Origin: Torreya grandis
Taxonomy: Eukaryota > Streptophyta > Pinopsida > Cupressales > Taxaceae
DNA: 64,000 bases
Assembly (NCBI GenBank): GCA_037957365.1
Contig: JARHVA010001191.1
Span: 235,001 to 299,000 of the forward strand
Direction: 5' to 3'
Both the position numbers and the translations under genes were made by a program. The notes beneath the pieces were generated by a model. It saw only the letters and a list, made by a program, of their open reading frames with translations. It had not been told where the DNA came from and ran no database searches. The stretch's first letter is position 1. Each line of letters opens with the position of its first letter. This document shows, piece after piece, positions 41,447 to 53,615 of the stretch.

Positions 41447-42445
41447 TGAAAGATCCCAAACTAAATTTGGAGACACAAAATATACAGGTTCTTACAAGAC
41501 AAAGATATAACTCTGATTATTTGCCTTTAGAGAATGCTGATACAAAAATATATTGCCCAAATTTGCTTCAACAGTAAATAATAAAAAATTATAGTACACA
41601 GCTAAATTATAGAGGGTATAATGAAGCCCAAATAAGCAAGAACCTAGAAGTATGCACAAATTTGGACGCTGTGTGAAAACACAGTCGCTGACATCGGTTC
41701 TTCTGCCAATGTCGGTCAATACACTGCCACTGTCGGTCATCTGGTGGCGATCTCTGCCTGATGGTGACTCTACTTGTGACTCCCTGACTGTCAATGTCAG
41801 TTTCTTATCGGCCGATGTCGGTCTATCTACCGATGCCGATCACTTAGCTGTCGATGTCAGCCTCTGTAATACCCTATGGCCTGCAACTGTGATTTGTACC
41901 CTTCCCTTTTCTGAATCCACTTGTACGGCCTGGTACTGATCTATACGAATTCTGTACCCAACCTGATCTGAAGATATAAATATATAAATCTTAAATCAAA
42001 TCAATGAATAAATACCTAGAACCCTCTGCATATGTTGAACCCCTGATCTACCCAGTGAATCTCCTCTAAAGCTCCAGCTCTGATCAATATGCACAACCTA
42101 AATTCTGTCATGAATCCACCCCTGAAAAGTGCTGGGTTTTCATCCAACTCTTCTCCACTCTGCTGAAGGTTTGCGTCCTCAGAGATTTTAGCTGAATCAC
42201 AGATTCAAGCTTCATAATTCTCACCATATTTTAGCAACAAAAGATATTCCAAATGCTTTGCCCTCAACTTATTTTAAAGGCTCCCAAGAAACTTCTAGAA
42301 GAAGTCAACTTTATTTAATATGTTATTTTATTTATTTCCATATTAATTAAAATTAATTAATTAAAGTCATCCTTTTGAAGTAATATTAATTTTTGGACAA
42401 CTTAAATTAATTAAGTTATTTTATCATAAATTTGGGGACATTACA
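41447..42445 (-). repeat. E8 3' LTR (left copy)
   Basis: Nearly identical to 43799-44797; many differences are C/T or G/A, and this copy has lost more CpGs in the GCCGATGTCGG array (about 41688-41850). The ORFs at 41371-41577, 41492-41794 and 41652-41939 are LTR sequence, not genes. Confidence 0.93.
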
Positions 42446-42456
42446 GTCCTCCCTTC

Positions 42457-43674
42457 CTAGAGATTGCTTGTCCTCAAGAAATTCACCCCTGATACCCAAC
42501 ACCCACTGCCAGGATCCCATATTATTCTCAAAAGTTTGCAAACTCTACTATCTGAAACACTATGCTGCAAAGTATCTGTGAATAAATTCTCCTTATTTCT
42601 CCTAGAGAGTAATGCGATAATTCTCAATATGTAATTAACAAATTCAACATCACATACTTTAGTCCTCACAAAAGACCGCTGTGCTAATCTGATTATCATA
42701 CTCTCCAAATTCCCCATCTGAATACTAAGCTGTGAAATCTATTTGATACCACCAAACTTCTCATCCCATAACTGATGACAAGCACTTATAGTGTAATGTC
42801 GATAAAATGCGCCACTCCCAATTAGTGGCTCAGACTGCAATCTAGAAGAAACTAATTACAACTGATCACTATCCAAGCCCGAACCAACTACTACCTCCGA
42901 AGACACCTCCAAAGGAGTAGTATCATAAATAGGAACCAAACCAACTGCTGGCTCACCAACATCACAACTGATCCCTGATACAACCTCATGTGTCAAAGCT
43001 TCTAACTGTGCCTGATACTCTCTCTCAACAAAGTCATGAATGCTCACCTCTTGATCAACTGTACTATCCTCAAACATGATAGTATCCTCAACTGTTGTCA
43101 CTTCATCCATACCAACTGTACTGGAATCACTATCTATGTCAATCATGCAATCCGGTGTGCTATGAGTCTCTAAAGTTATTTCTTCTTTAGGATTCCCACA
43201 TGATGACTGATTTTTGTTTTTCCTAGGCTGCAACTCAAATGATAACACATCTTCATGCCTTTCTACTGCATACCCTGCAAGTGACTAATCCATTATGGTG
43301 TTTTTATCATAAACATGGATAGGTTGACACAAATATTCTTTCTCACATGAAAACATATCATCAACTATGGCATGGTATTCCTTTTTTGCAAGCTCAGTCT
43401 TATGACAAATTTTTGGATGCATGTCAATGTAATCTTTGAAAGGAAAGTTCTCCCTAACATATTGAGGAAGAGTATTATACTCCTCAAGTATGCTAATTAC
43501 TTTCGTTTTTCTATCTAGTGGCAATGGATCCCTTCTAGAAGAAGATGATGATCCATTAGCATGTCCAAATTTCCTTGACATAGAATCATTGAACTGCTAC
43601 AATTGAAGCGTAAATTTTTGTTGTGACTGTTCACATTCTTTCCATAGGGTTATATCTCTTAACCATTTTGCCAT
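42457..43674 (-). pseudogene. E8 long ORF, unknown protein
   Basis: One frame of about 405 codons, from ATG at 43674 (MAKWLRDITLWKECEQ) to a stop at 42457-42459, interrupted by four stops (TAG near 43600, TAG at 43285, TAA at 42856, TAG near 42740) but no frameshift. The N-terminal part is Gln-rich, then Ser-rich and basic (GSSSSSRRDPLPLDRKTK). The middle is acidic with many Thr, Val and Glu. The C-terminal part has LESMIIRLAQRSFVRT and LLSRRNKENLF. There is no zinc finger, DTG, YVDD or integrase motif. It could be a highly altered gag or a captured host fragment. Confidence 0.6.
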
Positions 43675-43784
43675 AATGAACTACCAAGCTAACCAACTGA
43701 AACTAATATGAAAGAGCAAAAATTGACCCTGTATTGCAAAAAACTAACATGCAACTCGAAATCCCAACATGCTGGCAGAATCAA

Positions 43785-43797
43785 GGCTCTGATACCA
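43785..43797 (-). promoter_or_regulatory. E8 primer-binding site (initiator tRNA-Met)
   Basis: TGGTATCAGAGCC on the - strand, complementary to the 3' end of plant initiator tRNA-Met, one base from the LTR end. Confidence 0.92.
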
Positions 43798-43798
43798 C

Positions 43799-44797
43799 TG
43801 AAAGATCCCAAACTAAATTTGGAGACACAAAATATATAGGTTCTTACAAGACAAAGATATAACTCTGATTATTTGCCTTTAGAGAATGCTGATACAAAAA
43901 TATATTGCCCAGATTTGCTTCAACAGTGAATAATAAAAAATTACAGTACACAACGAAATTATAGAGGGTATAATGAAGCCCAAATAAGCAAGAACCTAGA
44001 AGTATGCACAAATTTGGATGATATGTGAGAACACAGTCACCGACGTCGATTATTCTACCGACGTCGGTCGATACACTGCCACCGTCAGTCATCTGGTGGT
44101 GATCTCTGCTTGCTGGTGACTCTACCTATGACTGCCTGACTGTCGATGTCGGTTGCTTATTGGCCGATGTCGGTCTATCTGCCGATGCCGGTCACTTAGC
44201 TGCCAATGTCGGCCTCTGTAATACCCTGTGGCCTACAACTATGATTTGTGCCCTTCCCTTTTCTGAATCTGTTGGTACGGCCTAGTACCGATCTGTACAA
44301 ATTCCGTACCCAACCTGATCTGAAGATATAAATATATAAATCTTAAATCAAATCAATGAATAAATACCTAGAACCCTCTGCATATGTTGAACTCCTGATC
44401 TACCCAGTGAATGTCCTTTGAAGCTCCAGCTCTGATCAATATGCACAACCTGAATTCCGTCACGAATCCACCCCTGAAAAGTGATGGGTTTTCGTCCAAC
44501 TCTTCTCCAATTTGCTGAAGGTTTGCGTCCTCAGAGATTTTAGCTGAATCACAGATTTAAGCTTCACAATTCTCACCATATTTTAGCAATAAAAGATATT
44601 CCAAATGCTTTGCCCTCAACTTATTTTAAAGGCTCCCAGGAAACTTCTAAAAGAAGTCAACTTTATTTAATATGTTATTTTATTTATTTCCATATTAATT
44701 AAAATTAATTAATTAAAGTCATCCTTTTGAAGTAATATTAATTTTTGGACAACTTAAATTAATTAAGTTATTTTATCATAAATTTGGGGACATTACA
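43799..44797 (-). repeat. E8 5' LTR (right copy)
   Basis: Promoter LTR of E8. A TATA-like stretch, ATATAAATATATAAATC on the + strand (about 44325-44341), lies upstream, in element direction, of the CCGACGTCGG array at 44039-44212. The array therefore probably lies in the transcribed leader. The 82-codon ORF at 43844-44092 is LTR sequence. Confidence 0.93.
44039..44212. repeat. GCCGAYGTCGG array in E8 5' LTR
   Basis: Units start at 44039, 44057, 44078 (spacing 18, 21) and 44142, 44163, 44181, 44202 (21, 18, 21). The sister array in the left LTR (about 41688-41855) is more decayed. The same spacing recurs in E10. Confidence 0.85.
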
Positions 44798-45012
44798 TAG
44801 TATCAGACCCTACCTCAGTCTAGATCATTCAGAATAAGCTAAGTTAGATTTCTCTTATTTATTACTATATTTAGAAAATGTAAGAAATATAAATCTATTT
44901 ACACAAATTAGTATCTTAATTCTTGCATACTATTTGTTGATTTACTTTATTTAATCTTTTTTATTTAACTAGAAATAAAATCCCATTATTCTAAAAATAA
45001 TAAAACAATATC

Positions 45013-46830
45013 CTTATTATGGTGGAATATTTTCTAGAATTAGCTTATCTCTATCCTCTTGTTATCATTTTAGTATTTATAAATTTCAAAATGTATAAAA
45101 AATAATATTTTCCTCCTCCTAATCCTCAATATGGTGACAAATAATTTCCAACTAACTAGGTCCATGCTATTAATATCCCATGAGGTAAGGTGACCCATTC
45201 TATAGTGTCAATTCAAGGTAACCAACATGTGCTTCCTCAACCCCCTCCATCTCCCATGTCTCCTCTTCATGATGTTTATATGCATGTTCAATAATAAGTA
45301 CCTAGATTTTGTGTTTGTGAATCCCTTCAAGATCAAATCACCATTATGATAAAGTCAATAGCAAAATATAGATTAGTATTTTATTTCAAATATCAGATCA
45401 TGAGAAAATCAGATCATATATATAAAGAATCTATAATATATAGTGTTAACCATGAATTTATATCTTCATATAATAATTTTGTGCCTAACAATATTTCATA
45501 TGAAAATTGGAAGCTACAATATAATACATATACAAATAGTGATACAAAATCTATACAAAAGGATAATAAGATTTCTAGTGAGATTCTAAGAGAAATGATT
45601 CACAACAAGTTGATAAAACTACCTCTTATACATCCTTTAAGAAGATCAAAACACTATTGTGCATATCATAAAATACATGGGCATCATACATATAGTTTAT
45701 TTTCTTTAAAGAATCAAATACAAAGCATCATCGATAGTGGGGATCCTATAGTAGATTATCAATAAAAAAAATCCACTCAAATTATGATTGCATCTTTTAT
45801 ATCACAAGTATGAAAAGAATAAAAGAGAAAGACAGATACAAAAGAATAATTTAGAGAATTTAAATATTTAAAAGGTAAAATTAGATCCAAAAATATTCAA
45901 AAAGAACTAGTACAATAGGAATACTCTGAAAAGCAAAGGTTACACAAGTTACAATAAGACAAATAAAAATTACTAAAAGATAATTTTACAACACAAGTTC
46001 AATCCCAAAAAGAAAGTATCTTTAAAAAATAGTTTCTAAAAAAATAGGTTAACAAATAAGAGATGCCTCAAAATTTATTGTTACAAGTATGGTTCCAATA
46101 TATTCAATCACATAGATGGCAAGCAATTTATCAACGTCAAGGTTATGGACACCAGGAAATAAATTTTTGTTCTACATCATTTATGGTATCTTGGTTATAA
46201 TCATTAGAACATGGATCAAAATACCACATCAAAATCATGTCTAGGATCAATTTAGTTACAAATATTATTTTATTTAAAAGAGTGTCATATTACTTTCAAT
46301 GTTCTTTCTCTTATAAGTGCATGCAATGTTGTACTTGGAGGATCATGGTTAAAATAAATAGTAGGAATCATTGATAAACACAAAGGTTGAATTACATTTG
46401 AATATGAAGTAAAATTCACATCCATTTCAAAAGAGGGAACATATTTACTAAAATAACAACCAAAACAAAACATATCTTTAGCTAATATTCAAGAAAATAT
46501 AACTAAAGGAAAATCAGTATAAGTACATGACATAGTAAATATTGCAAAATAGAACTCATAAATGTCAATACCATAGTATGGGGCAGTTAATTATTCATAA
46601 AAAGATACAAAATATGATCAAAATGACATATTAATATCTCAAGAACATTCTAATAAGTTGGTTCTCTCCTATGATGGTCATCATGATAATGATTATGTAG
46701 AATAAGATTGGAATGACATGACTAATATGCAGGATAAATATGAAAATTCAAGTGGGAATTACAACACATGTAATATAGGGCCTACACAAAGCCATTAATT
46801 TTATGATATCCTAGGCGTATAATAACATAC
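45013..46830 (+). pseudogene. E6 gag relic
   Basis: An open stretch of 139 codons (45346-45765) ends in KHYCAYHKIHGHHTYSLFSLKNQ and IQSIIDSG, the Tat-style CxxHxxxGHxTxxC finger with its last Cys changed, followed by the usual LKNxIQxLID tail. The surrounding sequence reads on with stops and matches E1 3950-5250 side by side. Upstream Pro-rich sequence (PPPSPMSPLHD, about 45239) fits a gag N-terminus. E7 inserted just upstream at 45008. Confidence 0.66.
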
Positions 46831-47070
46831 TTCTTTGTACATAGTTTATTTTATAAGCATATTATTATTCAAAAATACAAAAAATATAACATTTTATTTT
46901 ATTTTTTAAATTAAGACCTATGAATGATATGTGTAGTTCATTCACATCAGTTGATTTTTGATTAAGTATATGTATTACTTCTCTATATATAGTTTTATAT
47001 CAAATATACTTCACAAATGTACTTGAATGAGTTTCAAAACATATCATTCATCACTTTTAGATGCAGTTTT
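46831..47070 (+). other. E6 post-gag segment
   Basis: Starts with TTCTTTGTACATAGTTTATT, the family's post-gag block, then AT-rich DNA without genes up to E9. Confidence 0.5.
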
Positions 47071-47084
47071 AGGTGGTGATACTA

Positions 47085-49498
47085 TCACAAATCTAAAAAA
47101 ATCATAGATAAAATTAGTCTTTTCTAGATAGTAACACACTACATTCTTAGCCCATTATATTGGGGGGGTGAACCAGTATTTTAAAACTTTTACAACTTAC
47201 TTTATCATTTGTTAACTATCAAAGCAATATAGTGACCTAGCAAAACATCAAGAACCATTTATATGAGCATGATACAAGAGCATAACACATATAATACTTA
47301 TTTAAGTGGGAAACCTTGAAGGGGAAGAAAAACCATTGATATCCTTCAAATGGATTACATACCTATAAGATAAACATAAATATTTAGTAAATCACCGACT
47401 TCACATGGAGAACTAACCCCAACTAGTCAAATACCCACTTGACTAGGCTTTAGTAAGCACCTACTTGCAAGGAGGCACCAACCCCCTACATGAATCAGTA
47501 GCAACTCAGCCACCTAGTTTATTTGATCAAATTTAGGACACCTTTTTTCTCAACCAATTGATTATGACCACTTCTTCAACTCTTCACACTCTTCACCCTC
47601 TCAAACTGTCTTTTAGGCTCCTTTGCTCAACTAGGTCTCTTCAAGACAGATTAGGTCATTTGACCTTGATAGTCACGTATAGTTCCCATGTTAAATCTTC
47701 ATGATAGTTTATATTCACCCTTATTATGGTATACAATACCTAATTTTTCTCTTCAAAGTTTTATATCTTTCATTTCAACTCATTCATACTCTAACTAGTT
47801 AATTAGGCATATTAAGCCTTGTTCTTGTACTAGGCTCTTGCCCTACACCTTTTGGTCAGCCATACATAAAATAGTCCTTATGGCATTATAAAAACATTAA
47901 TAAAACATTTAAATATGTTTATCATATCATATAACCTCTTTTAGGCCTTAAGGAGACCTAATTCAATTCGGCCTTCATTATCACACATTACCCTTTGATC
48001 TTCTTGCAAAAATTTCAAAATTCATACATGACATGAACACTTATGTTAATAAAATATACCCCTAATAATATAATATTATTTCCATGACACCTTTTATCTC
48101 TAACCACCACTTGAATCATACCATTAGTAATGTTCATCCCTATTCCATGATTACACATCCCTAAAAATATTCTCATTATTGCCTGGGTTTCTCACTATTT
48201 TAACCATTACGTCTGTTAGAAATTGGTCAACTTGGATGATTTATTTAACACCCCTTAGGGATAGAACCTATCTATAAACTACCATATACACAAACTATAA
48301 GTATCAAACTTTGTCCTCAATCTTTTTAGTAACTTTTACTTGATCAAATCTAATTGCTACAGTAAATCTCTAAGAAACTAATACTTTACTATAGGGTTTA
48401 TTCACACACTTGACAAACCAATCACACTTGGAGGTTCTTGGAAGAGTTTAATAAAACTTCAAATCACTTAACTAGACATATCAATCCATTATGAGCACTT
48501 TATAACAACATCTTTTATATCGTGTCACTATTAAGGTTCTTTGAGGGTTTAAGCCATCTTCCACTGTTAGCAATCATTCATAAAGCTTAGCCACTCATTA
48601 TAGAAACCAATTATTTTAAATTATAGATAGGATCCTTCCCCATCTACCATGAATATCTTAGGTTCCCATGTAGAGGCTACACATACCAATGAATGCCTGA
48701 GAGGCTTTCTCGAGTTGAGAACACTTCATTTTGTGTACATGAGAGACCTCAAAACCACTTTTCATGCCTTATCTTGTAAAATATGACCTAAAATTTGGTA
48801 AACACACCTAGGATAATTTATATTAATATTTAAACTTCTCACATGCTCATTATTATCTTAAAATCTAAATCTCATACCTCATTTGGCCACCATCTCTCTA
48901 TTTTCTCTCTAGACCTTGACCTATAAATCATATTAAACCTTGAAATTGACCTTCATGCATCTTTTAATGTGCTCTCCACCTCAATTACATTCTCACATAA
49001 AATATCACATGCTTAAAAAATGTCAAACATCCTTCATATGCCTTAATAATAGATCATGATGCCTCATTAAGCTAAGCAAGATCTATAAGTGGTCTAATTA
49101 CATGTTAGGTCTATAGGTCCTACCCTATAGGCCCACCTCAATACTCACATGAGTGATCCAATGACTCATATACATGATAAATCAAACTTATAAATCCATT
49201 CATGCCTGTGTTCACTCATTTTACCAAGCCACCAAGCTCATACATTCTCGCAAGGTTCCTTCATGCTATGACTAGGCTTCTCAAGCACTTGAGACTTGAC
49301 AAATGACCTTGAAACACTTATTGATTATATTATAACTTGTTCACATGCCTTACATGATCCTCAAATAATTCCATGCCTCTCAATGATTATATCAAACAAT
49401 AACATTCTTTAATTACCTCATGAACACCTTTCTTAAGAACCTTTGACATCAATGACAACATCAATGCCAACCTTCAACAATAGGAAAAATTCTCAACA
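47085..49498 (-). repeat. E9 3' LTR (probable, about 2.4 kb)
   Basis: The right edge is firm: on the - strand GACAAAGGGGGATAT (49499-49513) is a polypurine tract followed by TGTTGAGAATTTTTCC. Near the far end GGTTCACCCCCCC (about 47163-47175) resembles the CA..CACCCCCC tract near the end of long Copia LTRs. TAGTATCACCACC (- strand, about 47072-47084) is primer-site-like. Since only one copy lies in the window, the left edge is a guess. No genes inside. Confidence 0.5.
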
Positions 49499-49513
49499 AT
49501 ATCCCCCTTTGTC

Positions 49514-49780
49514 ATTGATGGAAAAAAATATTGTATATTGATCATTATTATCTCCCCATTATGGTCTTTCTCCCCCTTTGACATAAATGACAAAGTGATG
49601 TCTATAACTCCTTGGATCACACTCCTTGCAACCAAAATACTCAGCACATAGGATTTATGAGTTTATGTAACATTATACAAACATTCTCCCCCTATTTATA
49701 TGCATACCTTCTTGGAATAACTCACCTATTCTTGTAGATAATGAGTATGATTAGATCCCCATAAGTACTTGGATTATTAA
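49514..49780 (-). other. E9 3' UTR
   Basis: Between RNase H and the polypurine tract. A second purine-rich run (GTCAAAGGGGGAGAAAGACC on the - strand, about 49562-49581) may be an upstream polypurine tract. Confidence 0.5.
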
Positions 49781-50385
49781 ATGATTACTAGGGGTAGGAA
49801 TTACACCTAATTCCTATCTTAGGTGTTCAAAAGTTACCTTTGTATGTGGTTTGGTCAAGATGCCTACAATCTAATCCTATGTATAAAAATATTCAAGGTT
49901 AACACTTTATTCACTTATCTTCTCTCTTAGAAAATTATACATGATGGGAATGTGCTTGGTCCTTGAGTGCATGATAGGGTTCTTTGAGATGCTTATAACA
50001 CTTGTATTATCACAATAAATAGGGCTAAGACCATCATACTCCACCTTGTAGTCTTTTAGGTTCTATCTCATCTATAGGACCTGAGTGTAACATGAATCTA
50101 TTGAAATGTACTTATCCCCACAAGTGGATAATGTTATTGATGGTTGATTCTTGCTTATTTATGAAACTAGGCACCCACCTAGGAAGAAAGATCCTCCACT
50201 AGTACTCTTCATATCATCTATAATTCCTGCCCAATATTCATCTATGTAGGTTGTTAAATTGAGCTCCTTGATTCTTGGATACCATAATCCATACTCCATA
50301 GTCCCCTTGAGATACCTAAGTATCCTTTTGACTACTTGCATATGATTCTTTTTTAGATCTACTTGAAACCTTAACATAATAATTC
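49781..50385 (-). pseudogene. E9 RNase H relic
   Basis: The 72-codon ORF at 50159-50377 reads VKRILRYLKGTMEYGLWYP and STSGGSFFLGGCLVS; a further frame continues with NQPSITLSTC, YCDNTSVISISKNPIMHSRT and the LTKPHTKVTFEHLR end. These are the Copia RNase H landmarks in order. It joins integrase sequence at about 50385 with the whole RT missing. Confidence 0.82.
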
Positions 50386-50394
50386 ATCAAACTC

Positions 50395-50832
50395 ATTGGA
50401 CCAAACATCTCCTCCTCTATTAGATACTAGTCACTTGATCTTCCCATTCTTATTATTCTCAACAAGATCTTTGAATGTCTTGAACTTGTTAAGAGCTTCT
50501 AAATTTTATTTCAAGAATGCAACCCAGGTTATTATTGTGTAATCATATATGAGTAGAATGAAATAGATATCTGCTTGAATGATTTGAATTATTGTAGGCC
50601 CATAAATATTATATTGTATTAACTCCAAGGGTCTTGTAGTAGAGTACCCCTTGGACTTGAACCTTCTTATAGTTTTCTTACCATGTTGACATGCCTTGAA
50701 AAATATGTTTATAGGTTTGGTGATTTTAGGTATGTTCTTCACATACTTCTTAGTGCTAATATTGAGAATATTATCAAATTTTAGGTGACCTAACCTTCTA
50801 TTCCATAGCCTAATGTAATGCAAATTTTCCAC
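50395..50832 (-). pseudogene. E9 integrase relic, second copy
   Basis: LWNRRLGHLKFDNI (HHCC first part), ACQHGKKTIRRFKSKG (second part with the Cys), then QYNIYGPTIIQ and FILLIYDYTIITWVAFLK match the catalytic core. The 108-codon ORF (50506-50832) is open, and the frame reads on with stops to about 50395. The usual first catalytic Asp (H.D.YGP) reads Asn here. Confidence 0.8.
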
Positions 50833-50834
50833 AT

Positions 50835-51215
50835 CATTTAGAGTTAGAATGAATAGTCCTTTGGACTAGTCACATATGTTAGAGCCTAAGAGATCCTGAT
50901 CCAATGGAAACTTTCCACATCACTCAGAGTTTGAAATATCAGTTTCCCAAACATTTCAAATATGTTAGATCCTAGGAGAGTTGATCCCAATGGGAAACCC
51001 CCTCATCATTCAAAGTTATAAAGGCTAATCCCCCAGAACTATCAGATATGTCAAAGTCCAAGAGAGCCTATCCTAATGAAAAACCACCAAATAATTTGGA
51101 TTAAGAGAGGCTAGTCCCTCAGACCTATCAGGATGTTATATCCTAGGAGAGACCAACCTCATGAAAAGCTACCACATCATCTAGTGTGAGGATGAACTAG
51201 TTTCCACTTATGACT
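50835..51215. repeat. Tandem repeat, about 86-bp unit, 4.3 copies
   Basis: Landmarks ATGTTAGA(G/T)CCTA, GAGAG, TGATCC(A/C)AATGG and CCACATC(A) recur at about 50876, 50958, 51044 and 51131. Units are well diverged. It lies between the two integrase copies of E9. Confidence 0.82.
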
Positions 51216-51379
51216 TTGAAACCTTAAAATGAAGTACGAGTGGTTAACCAAGGTCAATTGGGGTGTGTTAGTGTCCCCAAGTGAAAAATCACACATTATA
51301 TGGAAACAACATGGAGTATGGATCATGAATAAGTGCCAACCATTAATGGGAGGACCAATAGATGAATTACACATGTCAA

Positions 51380-51910
51380 AAACAAGAGTTGGGTGAGGGG
51401 CCTCTAAGAGATGTGACTACATGCCTACCACATAAAATTCATCAAAATCATTAGAAAATAAATATCCTCCTCTATCAAATATTGGGCACTTGATCTTTCC
51501 ATTCTTCTCATTCTCAATAATATCCTTGAATGCCTTAAAATTGTTAAGAGCTTTTAACTTTTCTTTCAAGAATGCAATCTAGGTCATTCTTGTGTAATCA
51601 TCTATGATTAGAATGAAATAACTATCTCTTTGAATGATTTAAATTCTTGTAGGCCCATAGAGATCAATGTGTATTTACTCCAAGGTTCTTGTAGTAGAGT
51701 ACTCCTTGGACTTGAACCTTCTTCTAGTCTACTTACCATGTTGACATGCCTTGTAAATTATGTTTGTAGGTTTGGTGATTTTAGGCATGTTCTTCACAGA
51801 CTTATTAGTGATAATCTTGACCATATTATAAAATTTTAGGTGACCTAATATTATATGACATATCCAAATTTCATGATCTTTCTCATTAAGAATCTCTCCT
51901 TATTGATCTC
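51380..51910 (-). pseudogene. E9 integrase relic, first copy
   Basis: GHLKFYNMVKIITNKSVKNM, ACQHGK, TRRRFKSKEYSTTRTLE and IHIDLYGPTRI are in order on the - strand, followed by FILIIDDYTRMTWIAFL and a NFKAFKDI..NEKNGKIK tail, with stops. It keeps the Asp of HIDLYGP that copy two has lost. The second Asp region (usually SDRGGE) reads FDRGGY. Confidence 0.8.
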
Positions 51911-52022
51911 ATTCAAGACATATATTATTCTTAGTCTTCTTAGAATTGGCAATTATCCTTTCTAAATTGGCTCTCCTTATCTCACACCCTCTATCATGAA
52001 AGGTTAGTGTGTGTCTTTGATT

Positions 52023-52250
52023 TCAAATTTGACTTAAAATGATAAATTTATGTTTCAAACCTTCCACATACAACACATTTTGTGTCTTGGTCTTCCCATT
52101 GTCCAAAATCAAGACACCCTTGCCAACTTTATTGACAGTTGTGTTGTCTCCAAACCTCATTGTTCCTGCAACATTATTCTTCAATGAGATGAAATTATTT
52201 ATATATCCTATTATGTTACTTGAGAAAATAATATTTATATACCATTTCAT
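52023..52250 (-). pseudogene. E9 protease relic
   Basis: 75 codons. MRFGDNTTVNKVGKGVLILD and KTKTQNVLYVEGLKHKFIIL are the second half of a Copia protease region. The active-site Asp region would lie just upstream and is not readable. Confidence 0.78.
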
Positions 52251-52463
52251 GCCTTCATATTAAATTTGAAAGTTATTTTGAGATAGCATAAAATCCTCTT
52301 AGATATTATGTTCCTCTTTGGCAAATAGTCCCTCTTGACTCTTGAGCTTAATATGAGCTATCCTAACTTGCTTTGGCTTCCATACCAATGTTTGATCATT
52401 ATAATGAATTATATGAGTTTAATATGTATTTTTGAATCTTGAGGTCCTTATAAATCTATTATA

Positions 52464-52587
52464 GTAGAATCTTACAATGTGTCTTATATTGTGACAGATG
52501 TGGCAAACAACATTTTTGTACTTACCTCTTGATTGATTACTCCTTTTCCCATGGTCTCATGATGACTTATACTTTATTACATTAGGT
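52464..52587 (-). pseudogene. E9 gag end with zinc knuckle
   Basis: GKYKNVVCHICHNIRHIVRF on the - strand is a Copia gag knuckle (C-x2-C-x4-H; last Cys lost). Gag is cut at 52587 by the E10 LTR. Confidence 0.65.
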
Positions 52588-52971
52588 TGTTTCTATCGCT
52601 AATTCGCTTTCTACATTCAAAAGATGAATAAAGAAACTAAAGAAGTGGACAAGGCTAGAAGTACCTGGATAAAGATTGCACATCATAATCCAGACGTTTG
52701 TGGGCACCCCTCTTTGGCTGTGGAGGAATGACACCTGTAAGAAAAAATAAACTTGGACAAGAAAATGTTAGATGGATAGGCAGCGGGTTGCCAAGCGAAA
52801 GCTTGTTCCCGGAAGTGTGAAAACTTCCTCAAGGGAGGTCAACCCACTGATAATAGACAGATAAAAGACTGAGGAAATACAGAATGCCAGAATATAGGAG
52901 TGATAAATAGATTAGAAATGAAAGAAAAGACCAATGATTACCTGAAAGGAGTTGTTGGGCTGATGACAGTC

Positions 52972-53062
52972 GCCGAGGTCGGTAATGTTGCCGGCGTCGG
53001 TTTCCTGATCTGCCGACTTCAATTATCCTGTCGACATCGGTCGGGGAAGTAACCGGCGTCGG
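52972..53062. repeat. GCCGRCGTCGG array, five units
   Basis: Units start at 52972, 52990, 53012, 53030 and 53052 (spacing 18, 22, 18, 22). Confidence 0.85.
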
Positions 53063-53615
53063 TCGGGGCAGTGGCCTGTAGTCAGGTCTGGTCGGGTTTC
53101 TGGACTGTAGATGGGTCTGGTTTGTGGACAGGGTCGAGATAGAGTTCAGGGATGACTTTGAATGGACTGGGGAATGGTCAGGGTCTGATTAGGTGCCCTG
53201 TATAGGGTCTTTGTTGGCAGGAGGGATGAGGGAGTTGTCTGAGATTGCACTAAAAGGATGAAAGAGTGAAAGGAAGGTGGACAGAGGACAGGGCCTGAGA
53301 AGGCTTTTCAGCCTCTCAGGGGGTAGGACAGAGGGAGTGGGAGACAGCAGGTACCAAACAACTGAACACTAAAGAAATGAAATGAAATGAAATAACAGAC
53401 TGTGCTTACCTTTTAAGCTTGCTGAATGAAGAGTGGAAGAGATGTTGTTGAGACCACAGAAGACTTAATCTCTGCTCAAGAATCCCTGCACCTGTTGCTG
53501 CTGTTGCACGAGGTCCAGAGGGAGAAGAAACGAATGCCAAAACGCCAAGAGAAATCTATTTGTGAGCTCAAGGGGCCGGGGGCTAGAATGGATGCAGAAA
53601 GGAGTCTTGAAGGCT

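Larger units (their letters stand above)
41447..44797 (-). mobile_element. E8: non-autonomous LTR element with unknown ORF
   Basis: Two 999-bp LTRs (41447-42445 and 43799-44797) surround a 1353-bp interior. TSD TAGTA is perfect (41442-41446 and 44798-44802). On the - strand the LTR runs from TGTAATGTCCCC to GGGATCTTTCA. A primer-binding site, TGGTATCAGAGCC, lies at 43785-43797 one base from the LTR, and a purine tract, AGGAAGGGAGGAC, at 42446-42458. The interior holds one long frame of unknown nature. It needs outside proteins to move. Confidence 0.93.
40444..45007 (+). repeat. E7 3' LTR, split by E8
   Basis: Left part 40444-41446, right part 44798-45007. It aligns with 33488-34684 throughout. 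The join at CTTTAGTA and TAGTATCAGACCC matches CCAGTATTTGACCC in the intact 5' LTR. The right part ends AATAAAACA. Confidence 0.88.
47085..52587 (-). mobile_element. E9: damaged Copia element
   Basis: Order on the - strand from 52587 down: gag knuckle, protease, integrase, tandem repeat, second integrase copy, RNase H, polypurine tract, then a long LTR. No reverse transcriptase remains. The gag side is cut off by E10, so the 5' LTR would lie beyond the window. The left limit is uncertain. Stops are common. Confidence 0.72.

Noticed and set aside
41492..44092. ORFs at 41492-41794, 41652-41939 and 43844-44092
   Set aside because: All lie in the E8 LTRs; the same sequence in the sister LTR is broken or differs in frame.
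44039..44212. CRISPR-like array
   Set aside because: Short palindromic units with uneven spacing inside an LTR of a plant element; no long exact repeats.
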